Position numbers and translations under genes: made by a program
Shown here: one piece after another, positions 1-9,014 of the stretch
Layout: every line of letters starts with the position of its first letter
Position numbering within the stretch: position 1 is the stretch's first letter
Assembly: GCA_964369845.1 (NCBI GenBank)
Contig: CAYJFJ010000010.1
Coordinates: 1-40,800 of the forward strand
DNA from: CAKOSP01 sp964369845
GTDB lineage: Bacteria; Bacillota_I; Bacilli_A; RF39; UBA660
Length of the DNA: 40,800 bases
Direction: 5' to 3'
The notes under the pieces: generated by a model
Databases searched by the model: none
Told to the model about the DNA's origin: nothing
The model's input: only the letters and a program-made list of their open reading frames with translations

Positions 1-1
1 T

Positions 2-151
2 ATTAGTTCTAAGTATTTAATGGATGCTTTAAAAGTTATTAAAGATGATAATATTCTTCTTTTACTTAATAGTGATGATAAACCTGTAATTATTAAATCA
101 GTAAATGATGAAAATTTTACTGAACTTATTTTACCTATTAAAACTTTTTAG
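2..151 (+). CDS. dnaN: DNA polymerase III sliding clamp (beta), 3' end only
   Basis: This is the last 49 codons of an ORF that enters from the left edge. The reading frame ends in ELILPIKTF, which corresponds to the conserved LILPIRTY-type C-terminus of the beta clamp, the segment that closes domain III and borders the peptide-binding pocket. The clamp encircles DNA and tethers polymerase III. Position directly upstream of recF-gyrB-gyrA is the classical origin-proximal order in Firmicutes, so dnaA and oriC should lie just left of the window. Only the C-terminal end is visible; the identification rests on this tail plus synteny. Confidence 0.85.
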   Translation: MSSKYLMDALKVIKDDNILLLLNSDDKPVIIKSVNDENFTELILPIKTF

Positions 152-158
152 TTCATAA

Positions 159-167
159 TTCGACAAA
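159..167 (-). promoter_or_regulatory. Candidate Spo0A box upstream of comK
   Basis: TTCGACAAA on the plus strand is the exact complement of TTTGTCGAA, the B. subtilis 0A-box consensus. It sits between the dnaN stop and comK. A TAATAT -10-like hexamer lies 21 nt after TCGACA, similar to the long spacer of Spo0A-activated SigA promoters such as spoIIG. Binding is inferred; spo0A itself is present at 31506-32264. Confidence 0.5.
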
Positions 168-174
168 TTATATC

Positions 175-209
175 AAAGTTTTGTGTTAATATAGCTCAAA
201 ACTTTTTTT
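175..209 (+). terminator. dnaN terminator hairpin
   Basis: AAAGTTTTG (175-183) and CAAAACTTT (197-205) form a 9-bp stem with a 13-nt loop, followed by continuing T residues to 209. It is weak because it is A/T-rich. The loop contains TTAATAT, the probable -10 of comK, so the terminator and the next promoter appear to overlap. Confidence 0.55.
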
Positions 210-221
210 ATGGGGGAAATT

Positions 222-665
222 ATGAAAAAATATTTAATTAATGAAGATACTTACGCAGTTATTGCTACATATACTGGCTCTAAAATTATTACAAAAGATT
301 CCACTTATAATGTTGATAAAAAAGTAAAAATAATAGTTAATGAAAGTTGTAGATATTATGGGTCTAGCTTAGATGGAAGACTATGTGGAACAAAAACTAT
401 GTTAGGCATAAGCTATAAAGCTCCGATCATAGTGAGTGAATTTAAGAAAATCATAATGTTTCCTACTGCTTCTATAAGAAATGAATCTTGTAGTTGGATA
501 AATTTATGTGCTATAAAAAAGTATGTTTCTAAAAGTAAAGATGTTATGTTAATAACTTTTAAAAATGACGAAAGTATTCTTCTAAAATTATCTTTTGGAG
601 TGCTCGATAAACAGATTCTTAGAGCATCCAGATTAGAAAGTGTTTTTTTGGCTAGAAAAATGTGA
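222..665 (+). CDS. comK: ComK-family competence transcription factor, short C-terminus
   Basis: The 147-aa product carries the core of the ComK family: SCRYYGSSLDGR, then KAPIIV, then IMFPTAS and the CSWINL segment. All align with the B. subtilis ComK core (SCRFFGSS, KPPIMV, IFLFPTLS, CGWIS). ComK is the master activator of DNA-uptake genes and binds AT-rich K-boxes. B. subtilis ComK is 192 aa; this one stops shortly after the position of the conserved TAWL segment, so the C-terminal tail with the MecA-recognition motif (FMLYPK) is absent. ATG 222 is chosen over 210 because GGGGGA (212-217) gives a well-spaced ribosome site. The stop is TGA. In B. subtilis this slot holds rlbA, so comK is a replacement here. 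A candidate Spo0A box lies upstream. Confidence 0.8.
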   Translation: MKKYLINEDTYAVIATYTGSKIITKDSTYNVDKKVKIIVNESCRYYGSSLDGRLCGTKTMLGISYKAPIIVSEFKKIIMFPTASIRNESCSWINLCAIKKYVSKSKDVMLITFKNDESILLKLSFGVLDKQILRASRLESVFLARKM

Positions 666-672
666 TTTTCCT

Positions 673-700
673 TTGTTATATATCTATTTTATGGTATAAT
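673..700 (+). promoter_or_regulatory. SigA-type promoter for recF-gyrB-gyrA
   Basis: TTGTTA (673-678), 16 bp, then TATAAT (695-700) preceded by TG one base upstream (extended -10, TGGTATAAT). It lies between comK and recF, leaving a leader of about 60 nt before ATG 766. Confidence 0.65.
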
Positions 701-765
701 TAATATGTGTATAGGAGTATTAAAAAGAGTATATTTTTTCTTAGAATGCAAATAAAGGGGTAAAT

Positions 766-1855
766 ATGATATTGACTAATATAAAACTTACTAATTTTAG
801 AACTTATAATAGTCTCAATTTAGAATTTTCTCCAAAATTTAATATTATTTATGGAAATAATGGAGAAGGTAAAACTAATTTAGTCGAATCTATTTATTTA
901 TTAGCACTTTCTAAGTCTTTTAGAGTTAATAACGATAAAATTTTAATAAAAAAAAGCGAAAAAGAGTTAATTGTTGAAGGAAAAATTAAAACTAAATTTA
1001 AAACTACTTATAAAGTAAAAATAAAGGAAGATGAAAAAGAAGTTTTTATTGATAACAATAAACAGTCAAAACTAAGTGACTATGTTTCTAATATTAATGT
1101 AATTTTATTTAATCCCGATGATGTTGGTTTAATAAAAGATTCTCCTGTAGAAAGAAGAAAATTATTAAATATTGAAATTAGTAAGATGAATAAAGATTAT
1201 TTATTACTTTTAAATAATTATAACTTACTTTTAAAACAACGTAATTCATATTTAAAAGTAGCATACACGAATAAAAATGTTTCTTATGAGTATTTGGATA
1301 TAATTACTAAGAAATTAGCCGAATATGGCTTTAAAATAGCTAATTACCGAAAAAATTTTATAGAAAATATAAATTTATATATTCATTCTATATATAAATC
1401 TATATTTGGTTACGGTGAGCTAGAAGTAAAATATATTTCCGAGTATAAGAACAAAGATTTAGATCAAGTTATTGAAATGTATAAAGGATCTTATAATAAA
1501 GAGCTTGAATATGGAAAAACTCTTTATGGTATTCATCATGATGATTTATCTTTTATTTTAGATAAAAATAAATTAAAAGATTGGGGTAGTGTTGGACAAC
1601 ATAAAAATTCTATAATTGCCTTTAAACTTGCTGAAATTCAGATAATTAAAGATATTAATGGTGAAATGCCTATATTAATTTTAGATGATTTATTTAGTGA
1701 ACTTGATATAAATAAAATAAAAAATATTTTAAATCTTTTGAATAAAGATATACAAATTTTTATAACTACTACAGATATACAAAATTTTGATGAAAATTTA
1801 TTTAAAGAATATAAAATGTTTAAGATTGAAAACAAACAAATAATGGAGGATTTAA

Positions 1856-1872
<17 letters not shown>
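766..1872 (+). CDS. recF: DNA replication/repair protein RecF
   Basis: This 368-aa protein has the RecF length and the SMC-like ABC ATPase layout. The Walker A motif GNNGEGKT is at residues 30-37, an SVGQH signature-like segment lies late in the protein, and Walker B is ILILDDLFSELD. RecF loads RecA at single-strand gaps with RecO and RecR (recR is at 10904) and helps restart stalled forks. Its position between dnaN and gyrB is conserved across Firmicutes. The 3' end overlaps the gyrB start by 17 nt, so recF and gyrB are almost certainly co-transcribed and translationally coupled. The AAAGGGG-type ribosome site before ATG 766 supports the start. Confidence 0.95.
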
Positions 1873-3775
<1,903 letters not shown>

Positions 3776-3784
3776 GAGGTTAAA

Positions 3785-6289
3785 ATGGATGTATTACAAG
3801 AGAAAAATATAGTTAAAGAAGTAAGTGACTCTTTTATTGAATATTCAATGAGTGTTATAGTATCAAGAGCATTACCTGATTTAAGAGATGGTTTAAAGCC
3901 AGTTCACAGAAGAATTTTATATTCAATGTTTGAAACTGGTTACACACCTGATAAACAACATAAAAAATGTGCCAGAATAGTAGGGGAAGTAATGGGGAAA
4001 TATCACCCTCATGGGGACTCTAGTATTTATGAATCAATGGTTAGAATGGCTCAAGATTTTTCATTTAGAAAAACATTAGTAGATGGACATGGTAACTTCG
4101 GTAATATTGAAGGTTACCCTGCAGCTGCAATGCGTTATACAGAAGCAAAATTATCTAAAATATCAATGGAATTATTAAGGGATTTAAAAAAAGATACAGT
4201 TAATATGCTTCCAAACTTTGATGGAGAAGAATTTGAACCAGAAGTTTTACCTTCTAGATATCCAAACATTTTAGTAAATGGAACAATGGGTATCGCAGTA
4301 GGTATGGCTACTAATATTCCTCCACATAATTTAGGAGAAGTAATTGATGGTTGTGTAGCTTATATTGATAATCCTTCAATCGAAATAGATGGATTGATGG
4401 AATATATAAAAGGTCCAGATTTTCCAACTGGAGCAACTATTTTAGGTAATAGCGGTATTAAAAAAGCTTATGAAACAGGTCGTGGATCTATTAAAATAAG
4501 AAGTAATGCTAGAATAGAAGAAAAAAATGGTAAAAATTATATCATAATTGATGAAGTTCCTTATGGTATTAACACATCAGATTTAAAAACAAAAGTAGCT
4601 GAATTAGTTAATAATAAAGTTATTGAAGGTATTTCAGACTATCATACTGACTTAAAAAATGGTATAAAAATTACTATTTCTTTAAAAAGAGATGCTAATG
4701 CTCAGGTAGTGTTAAATAACTTATATAAACATACTACTTTCCAAGTTAGTTTTGGTATTATAATGTTAATGCTGGATCAAGGAGTTCCTAAAACATTAAA
4801 TCTAAAAGAAATTATTTCAAAATATGTTGATTATCAAAAAGAAATAATTATTAGAAGAACTCAATTTGATTTAAAAAAGGCAGAAAATAGAGCACATATT
4901 TTAGAAGGTTTAAAAATAGCTTTAGATCATATTGACGAAGTTATTAGAATAATTAGAGCTGCTAAAGTTGATTCAGAGGCAAAAGAAAAATTAATTTCTA
5001 GTTTTAAATTAACTGAGATTCAAGCAGATGCTATTTTAGAAATGAAACTAAGAAGACTTACTGGTCTTGAAAGAGATAAAATTGAAGAAGAATTAGCTGA
5101 ATTAATTAAGTTAATAGATGAACTTAGAAGTATTTTAGCTAGTGAAGAGAAAGTATTATCAATTATTAGAGAAGAATTACTAGAAATTAAGCAAAAATAC
5201 GCTGATGAAAGAAGAACTAAAATTGATATGACTGCAATAGAATATATTGAAGATGAGTCATTAATACCAGAAGAAAACATTATAGTAATGTTAACTAAAG
5301 CTGGATATATTAAAAGAACATTACCTGAAGAGTTTAAAACTCAAAATCGTGGTGGTGTAGGAACTAAAGGTATGAAAACTAATGAAGAAGATATAGTTGA
5401 CCACTTAATTAACTTATCTACTCATGACTATATATTATTCTTTACTAATAAAGGAAAAGTATATAGATTAAAAGGATATGAAATACCTGAATTTAGTAGA
5501 CAATCTAAAGGACTTCCAATAGTAAACTTATTACAAGTTGAAAAAGATGAAAAAGTTACTTCAGTAATCCAAATAACTAGAGAAGAAGAAAACAAATATT
5601 TGATGTTTGCTACTAAAAAAGGAATTGTTAAAAAAACTAGTATTAATGAATTTGATAATATAAGAACTACTGGTAAAATAAGTATCAGTTTAAGACCTAA
5701 CGACGAACTAATCAATGTTCGTAAGACTAGTGGAGAAGATTTCATTTTATTAGGCTCTAATGCTGGTAGAATGGTTAAATTCAACGAAAATGAATTAAGA
5801 GCAATGGGAAGAACTGCATCTGGTGTAAGAGGTATTAACCTTGATGAAGCAGAATGTGTGTGTTCTGAAGTTGTTTCTGAATCAGATTTAATATTATTAT
5901 TAACTGAAAAAGGTTATGGTAAGAAAACAAGTGTAGATGAATTTAGACAAACTAAACGTGGTTCTAAAGGTGTTAAAGCTTTAAATATTACAGAAAAGAA
6001 TGGTTCTTTAACCACTGTTAAAGTGTTGAAAGATGAAACTGAACTTGTATTAATGACTAGTACAGGTATTACTATTAGAATGCCATTAGATCAAATATCT
6101 ATTTTAGGTAGAGTTACACAAGGTTTAAGATTAATTAATTTAAAAGATAATCAAAGTGTCTCTAGTGCTACTTTATTAAAGGTAGATTCTGAAGAAGTAG
6201 CAAATAATGAAATTATTTCTGATATACCAGATAATAACGAAACTGTTTCTGAAGAAAAAAACACTGATGAAGTACCTACTGAAGAATAA
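3785..6289 (+). CDS. gyrA: DNA gyrase subunit A
   Basis: The 834-aa breakage-reunion subunit. The catalytic tyrosine is Tyr118 in the AAAMRYTE segment. The quinolone-determining segment HPHGDSSIYESM (from residue 74) carries Ser79 and Glu83 at the E. coli 83/87 positions, the usual susceptible residues. A GyrA-box-like motif, NRGGVGTKGMK, and repeated beta-pinwheel blades in the C-terminal third identify it as gyrase A rather than ParC. The last ~25 residues are acidic and low-complexity. The gene starts 9 nt after gyrB behind AGGAGG and ends at a strong hairpin terminator. Confidence 0.97.
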   Translation: MDVLQEKNIVKEVSDSFIEYSMSVIVSRALPDLRDGLKPVHRRILYSMFETGYTPDKQHKKCARIVGEVMGKYHPHGDSSIYESMVRMAQDFSFRKTLVDGHGNFGNIEGYPAAAMRYTEAKLSKISMELLRDLKKDTVNMLPNFDGEEFEPEVLPSRYPNILVNGTMGIAVGMATNIPPHNLGEVIDGCVAYIDNPSIEIDGLMEYIKGPDFPTGATILGNSGIKKAYETGRGSIKIRSNARIEEKNGKNYIIIDEVPYGINTSDLKTKVAELVNNKVIEGISDYHTDLKNGIKITISLKRDANAQVVLNNLYKHTTFQVSFGIIMLMLDQGVPKTLNLKEIISKYVDYQKEIIIRRTQFDLKKAENRAHILEGLKIALDHIDEVIRIIRAAKVDSEAKEKLISSFKLTEIQADAILEMKLRRLTGLERDKIEEELAELIKLIDELRSILASEEKVLSIIREELLEIKQKYADERRTKIDMTAIEYIEDESLIPEENIIVMLTKAGYIKRTLPEEFKTQNRGGVGTKGMKTNEEDIVDHLINLSTHDYILFFTNKGKVYRLKGYEIPEFSRQSKGLPIVNLLQVEKDEKVTSVIQITREEENKYLMFATKKGIVKKTSINEFDNIRTTGKISISLRPNDELINVRKTSGEDFILLGSNAGRMVKFNENELRAMGRTASGVRGINLDEAECVCSEVVSESDLILLLTEKGYGKKTSVDEFRQTKRGSKGVKALNITEKNGSLTTVKVLKDETELVLMTSTGITIRMPLDQISILGRVTQGLRLINLKDNQSVSSATLLKVDSEEVANNEIISDIPDNNETVSEEKNTDEVPTEE

Positions 6290-6297
6290 TGTAAATT

Positions 6298-6328
6298 CAC
6301 TTAATGTTAAACATTAAGTGTTTTTTTT
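6298..6328 (+). terminator. Rho-independent terminator of the recF-gyrB-gyrA operon
   Basis: CACTTAATG (6298-6306), loop TTAAA, CATTAAGTG (6312-6320), then eight T residues. The stem is a perfect 9 bp and sits 8 nt after the gyrA stop. Confidence 0.9.
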
Positions 6329-6350
6329 GCATATAAAAATGTATAAAAAT

Positions 6351-6364
6351 ATTTCCCTGGAAAT
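6351..6364. promoter_or_regulatory. Noc-binding-site-like palindrome 1 (one mismatch)
   Basis: ATTTCCCTGGAAAT differs from the B. subtilis Noc consensus ATTTCCCGGGAAAT at one centre base. Symmetry extends outward through AAAAAT and ATTTTT. TGTTGATAA follows 8 nt later (6373-6381). Confidence 0.65.
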
Positions 6365-6655
6365 ATTTTTTATGTTGATAACTAATGTATAGTAAATGAT
6401 AAATTTAACACTTAATGCATAAAATTTCAATGTAAAACTTAAAAAAAACACAGTTTTTTTAATATTATAAGGTTATTTTATAAAATTTTTATAAGTTTTG
6501 CAATTTTATTTTGTAAGTTTGTGATGTCAGATTTTGCAAATTGGTTATTTTTGAAAAAAATTACATTCAAAAGTAAGAAAACAAGTATAATTTTTAAAAT
6601 TTTGAGTCTTTTTATTAAAATACAGTATATATTTTAATAATTATCATGAAAAAAT

Positions 6656-6669
6656 ATTTCCCGGGAAAT
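6656..6669. promoter_or_regulatory. Noc-binding-site-like palindrome 2
   Basis: Exact ATTTCCCGGGAAAT, the established Noc recognition palindrome of Bacillus. TGTTGATAA follows after 5 nt (6675-6683). Confidence 0.75.
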
Positions 6670-6755
6670 ATAATTGTTGATAAGTTCTGTTTTATAACAG
6701 TTCAAATATATTTATTAATATATATTTAAATATCATTCGAAGTAGTGCAAAAAAT

Positions 6756-6769
6756 ATTTCCCGGGAAAT
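6756..6769. promoter_or_regulatory. Noc-binding-site-like palindrome 3
   Basis: Exact ATTTCCCGGGAAAT, with flanks extending the palindrome to AATATTTCCCGGGAAATATT. TGTTGATAA follows after 6 nt (6776-6784). Confidence 0.75.
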
Positions 6770-6867
6770 ATTTTTTGTTGATAAGTTTATAAAAAAAATG
6801 GATATTTAATACTAAATTTTTAAAATTTCACACCAAAAATATAAATTTTGTGTATTATTTCAAAAAT

Positions 6868-6985
6868 TATGATATAAAATGATAAATAATTATTAATAAA
6901 ATTTATATTATTATAATATGTATTTATTAAATTGTTAATTTAATAAAAATTTATATATTTTTTTAAAATAATAATTTATAAACAG
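6868..6985. other. Nearly pure A+T tract, possible unwinding element
   Basis: About 118 bases with only a handful of G or C, made of runs of A, T and TTATTA-like words, between Noc-type sites 3 and 4. Such tracts melt easily and serve as unwinding elements near DnaA sites. No function is shown here; the whole intergenic region is AT-rich and this is only its extreme. Confidence 0.35.
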
Positions 6986-7004
6986 TATAATTTTTGTACA
7001 AAAT

Positions 7005-7018
7005 ATTTCCCGGGAAAT
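7005..7018. promoter_or_regulatory. Noc-binding-site-like palindrome 4
   Basis: Exact ATTTCCCGGGAAAT in the extended context AATATTTCCCGGGAAATATT. TGTTAATAA follows after 8 nt (7027-7035). Confidence 0.75.
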
Positions 7019-7100
7019 ATTTTTAGTGTTAATAAGTAATCACTTAATATGATATTTGTAATACGAAACTATACAGATTTTCAATTTCTGTATAAATTTT

Positions 7101-7114
7101 ATTTCCCGGGAAAT
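7101..7114. promoter_or_regulatory. Noc-binding-site-like palindrome 5
   Basis: Exact ATTTCCCGGGAAAT; the last of this class before the parS block. It lacks a clear TGTTGATAA word downstream. A small 7-bp inverted repeat (ATACAGA/TCTGTAT, 7071-7093) precedes it. Confidence 0.75.
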
Positions 7115-7420
7115 ATTTTCTATTTATAAATCACTTTTAGACATAATTGACAAAGCATTATTACTAAATATGTTTTAACCTTTATGTACTTATTTTATGT
7201 ACCATTTATATCAAACAGAAATAAATCCCAAATAATTCATCATTATTTATTTTGCATCGAAATTATCAATTTAATACATACATACAACTCATTGCAAATC
7301 ACAAATCTAAATATTGCGAACATTTGTTTGATAATCAAGATTTAAAGTTTTGTTTTTTATAGTAATTTGTTATTGTATATTTTCTCCTATATTTCATTAA
7401 TAATTAATTAAAAGGATTCA

Positions 7421-7436
7421 TGTTCCACGTGAAACA
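7421..7436. promoter_or_regulatory. parS site 1
   Basis: TGTTCCACGTGAAACA, an exact match to the Firmicute parS consensus TGTTNCACGTGAAACA recognised by ParB/Spo0J. TGTTAAGAA follows directly. Confidence 0.93.
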
Positions 7437-7523
7437 TGTTAAGAACTACTTATATTAATTCATATTTAAATTTTATAATAGACATTATTCAATTATTAAT
7501 TTTGATCCAAATCAAAAGTTTTA

Positions 7524-7539
7524 TGTTTCACGTGGAACA
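7524..7539. promoter_or_regulatory. parS site 2
   Basis: TGTTTCACGTGGAACA; matches the consensus when read from the other strand (TGTTCCACGTGAAACA). TGTTAATAA follows after 1 nt. Confidence 0.93.
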
Positions 7540-7724
7540 TTGTTAATAATTTATATTACACTTATTTTTTTCAATAATTATATATAATCAGAATAATATT
7601 ACAAAAAATTTAAAAATTTTATAGATATGTTATTAATAATTCATATATATTGTGTATCAACCAATTTAAAGTACCGAAAATCTTATTCTATTATCTTATT
7701 TCAACCATTTTATATATTTCGATA

Positions 7725-7740
7725 TGTTCCACGTGAAACA
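7725..7740. promoter_or_regulatory. parS site 3
   Basis: Exact TGTTCCACGTGAAACA, followed immediately by TGTTAATAA. Confidence 0.93.
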
Positions 7741-7837
7741 TGTTAATAATTAAATGTTATTTTAATATTAAAAACAAATTATTTGTTTTTTTATATTTAA
7801 AATGTGTTTTAAGTATTATTTATTTATATATTTAGTG

Positions 7838-7853
7838 TGTTTCACGTGGAACA
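7838..7853. promoter_or_regulatory. parS site 4
   Basis: TGTTTCACGTGGAACA, consensus on the minus strand. Confidence 0.93.
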
Positions 7854-7971
7854 TCTAATTTAGTTAGAATATTTTACGTATTATTGCTACAAAATATAAA
7901 TTTTACTCTTATTTTATTGTCTATATACAACATATGTCGATATTTTTTTCTAAATTAACTGTTATTAAATA

Positions 7972-7987
7972 TGTTCCACGTGAAACA
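7972..7987. promoter_or_regulatory. parS site 5
   Basis: Exact TGTTCCACGTGAAACA. Confidence 0.93.
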
Positions 7988-8054
7988 TTATGTTTATAAC
8001 TTATCAAATATAATGTATAAAGTATGTTTATTTTCTATGAAATAAAATTTATAA

Positions 8055-8063
8055 TTCGACAAA
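8055..8063 (-). promoter_or_regulatory. Candidate Spo0A box within the parS array
   Basis: TTCGACAAA, the exact complement of the 0A-box consensus TTTGTCGAA, between parS 5 and 6. No gene starts nearby, so a role in origin or segregation control rather than transcription is the natural guess. Confidence 0.45.
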
Positions 8064-8120
8064 ATTGAAGTTTATATAATAATTTTATTAATCATTAATT
8101 CTTTTTCTACATTTTTGATA

Positions 8121-8136
8121 TGTTTCACGTGAAACA
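8121..8136. promoter_or_regulatory. parS site 6
   Basis: TGTTTCACGTGAAACA, the perfectly symmetrical parS, followed immediately by TGTTAATAA. Confidence 0.95.
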
Positions 8137-8266
8137 TGTTAATAATTATTATTGTTTTTATTATTATAAAGCATTATATTGAAATTAGTTATAGAATAAA
8201 GTAACTGATATTTATTTTAATTATTAAAACGTACGAATAGTGTATTCTAGTTGAGTGTTTCTAATA

Positions 8267-8282
8267 TGTTTCACGTGAAACC
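8267..8282. promoter_or_regulatory. parS site 7 (one mismatch)
   Basis: TGTTTCACGTGAAACC; only the last base departs from the consensus. Confidence 0.88.
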
Positions 8283-8367
8283 TTTTAATATATCAGTGAT
8301 TAATTGTGAATAACTAATCAAGTATTAATAATAGAAGATTTTTTCAGATGTTTTTCGAAAATTTTTA

Positions 8368-8383
8368 TGTTCCACGTGAAACA
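8368..8383. promoter_or_regulatory. parS site 8
   Basis: Exact TGTTCCACGTGAAACA, the last site, about 75 bp before the SRP RNA. Confidence 0.93.
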
Positions 8384-8424
8384 TCTTGCAAATTTTGAAA
8401 TTCTGTAATATTTTTATTTAAATA

Positions 8425-8453
8425 TTGATTTTGTATATAGTATTTGTTATAAT
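8425..8453 (+). promoter_or_regulatory. SigA promoter of the SRP RNA gene
   Basis: TTGATT (8425-8430), 17 bp, TATAAT (8448-8453). It places a start a few bases on, at the GTGCA that forms the 5' arm of the RNA. Confidence 0.7.
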
Positions 8454-8459
8454 ATATAC

Positions 8460-8537
8460 GTGCAACAAATATATTGTAAATTGGTCAGGATCGGAAGATA
8501 GCAGCCACGTCAGTCAATGTTTGTGTGCACTTTTTTT
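8460..8537 (+). ncRNA. ffs: Signal recognition particle RNA, short 4.5S-like form
   Basis: The core GGTCAGG...CGGAAG...AGCAGCC (about 8483-8505) is the universally conserved domain IV of SRP RNA: a GGAA tetraloop flanked by the two internal loops that bind Ffh. The 5' GTGCA-ACAAA pairs with the 3' TTTGT-G-TGCAC, closing a single long hairpin of about 78 nt. Seven T residues (8531-8537) then serve as terminator. There is no room for an Alu domain, unlike the ~270-nt B. subtilis scRNA; the size resembles mollicute SRP RNA. Location next to tadA-dnaX matches the scr locus of Bacillus. Confidence 0.93.
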
Positions 8538-8550
8538 ATAGGAGAAAATG

Positions 8551-8973
8551 ATGAATTTCATAAATATAGCTATTTCTGAGGCTAAAAAAGCTTATTTTAA
8601 AGGTGAAGTTCCAGTAGGGGCTGTTTTGGTTAAAAATAACCAAATTATCGCTAAAAGCCATAATATTAAAGAAAAAAAGCATAACATTTTGGGTCATGCT
8701 GAAGTAATTTGTATAAAAAAAGCTTCTAAAAAGTTAAAAACTTGGAAGCTGGACGATTTAGATTTGTATGTTACGTTAAAACCTTGCAGTTTATGCGAAG
8801 TTGTAATAAAACATTCTAGAATAAAAAATGTATATTATTTATTAGATAAAAATGAATCAAAAAAAGAATATAATCAAACAAATGTTTGTAAAATAAAAGA
8901 TGAAAATATCATAGAAGAAAATTATAAAAATTTATTGGCTGATTTCTTTAAAAATAAGCGTAAAAATAAATAA
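8551..8973 (+). CDS. tadA: tRNA-specific adenosine deaminase (wobble A34 to I)
   Basis: A cytidine-deaminase-fold enzyme of 140 aa. The zinc and catalytic signature is complete: HAE at residues 49-51 (zinc ligand plus proton-shuttling Glu) and PCSLC at 78-82 (two zinc Cys). TadA converts A34 of tRNA-Arg(ACG) to inosine. The PVGAVLV segment near the N-terminus is typical. Two ATGs abut (8548, 8551); AGGAG at 8540-8544 is better spaced for 8551. The gene begins right after the U-tract of the SRP RNA and may be expressed by read-through. dnaX follows, as in B. subtilis. Confidence 0.93.
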   Translation: MNFINIAISEAKKAYFKGEVPVGAVLVKNNQIIAKSHNIKEKKHNILGHAEVICIKKASKKLKTWKLDDLDLYVTLKPCSLCEVVIKHSRIKNVYYLLDKNESKKEYNQTNVCKIKDENIIEENYKNLLADFFKNKRKNK

Positions 8974-8987
8974 ATAATAATAATTTA

Positions 8988-8996
8988 TGGTATAAT
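8988..8996 (+). promoter_or_regulatory. Extended -10 promoter for dnaX
   Basis: TGGTATAAT, the same extended -10 as upstream of recF, ends 18 nt before the dnaX ATG. This implies a very short leader carrying only the GGAGGG ribosome site. No good -35 is seen, as is allowed for extended -10 promoters. Confidence 0.5.
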
Positions 8997-9014
8997 TTAT
9001 TTATCGGAGGGAAT

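Larger units (their letters stand above)
6329..8424. other. 2.1-kb gene-free origin-proximal region with Noc-site and parS arrays
   Basis: I find no credible coding sequence here; all frames are broken by frequent stops. The left third carries five ATTTCCCGGGAAAT-type palindromes (6351-7114). The right half carries eight parS palindromes (7421-8383). DnaA-box-like TGTTGATAA words follow several palindromes. A nearly pure A+T tract lies at about 6868-6985, and a perfect Spo0A box at 8055-8063. The two palindrome classes do not mix: the Noc-type block ends before the parS block begins. I infer a segregation and division-control locus close to oriC, with ParB and Noc presumably encoded elsewhere. 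Confidence 0.85.

Noticed and set aside
5428..5784. 118-codon minus-strand frame inside gyrA
   Set aside because: Antisense to conserved GyrA C-terminal blades; hydrophobic and serine-rich composition is typical of shadows of AT-rich genes.
7071..7093. Inverted repeat ATACAGA/TCTGTAT in the intergenic region
   Set aside because: Single copy with no T-tract and no similarity to the NBS or parS families; noted only in the entry for Noc-type site 5.
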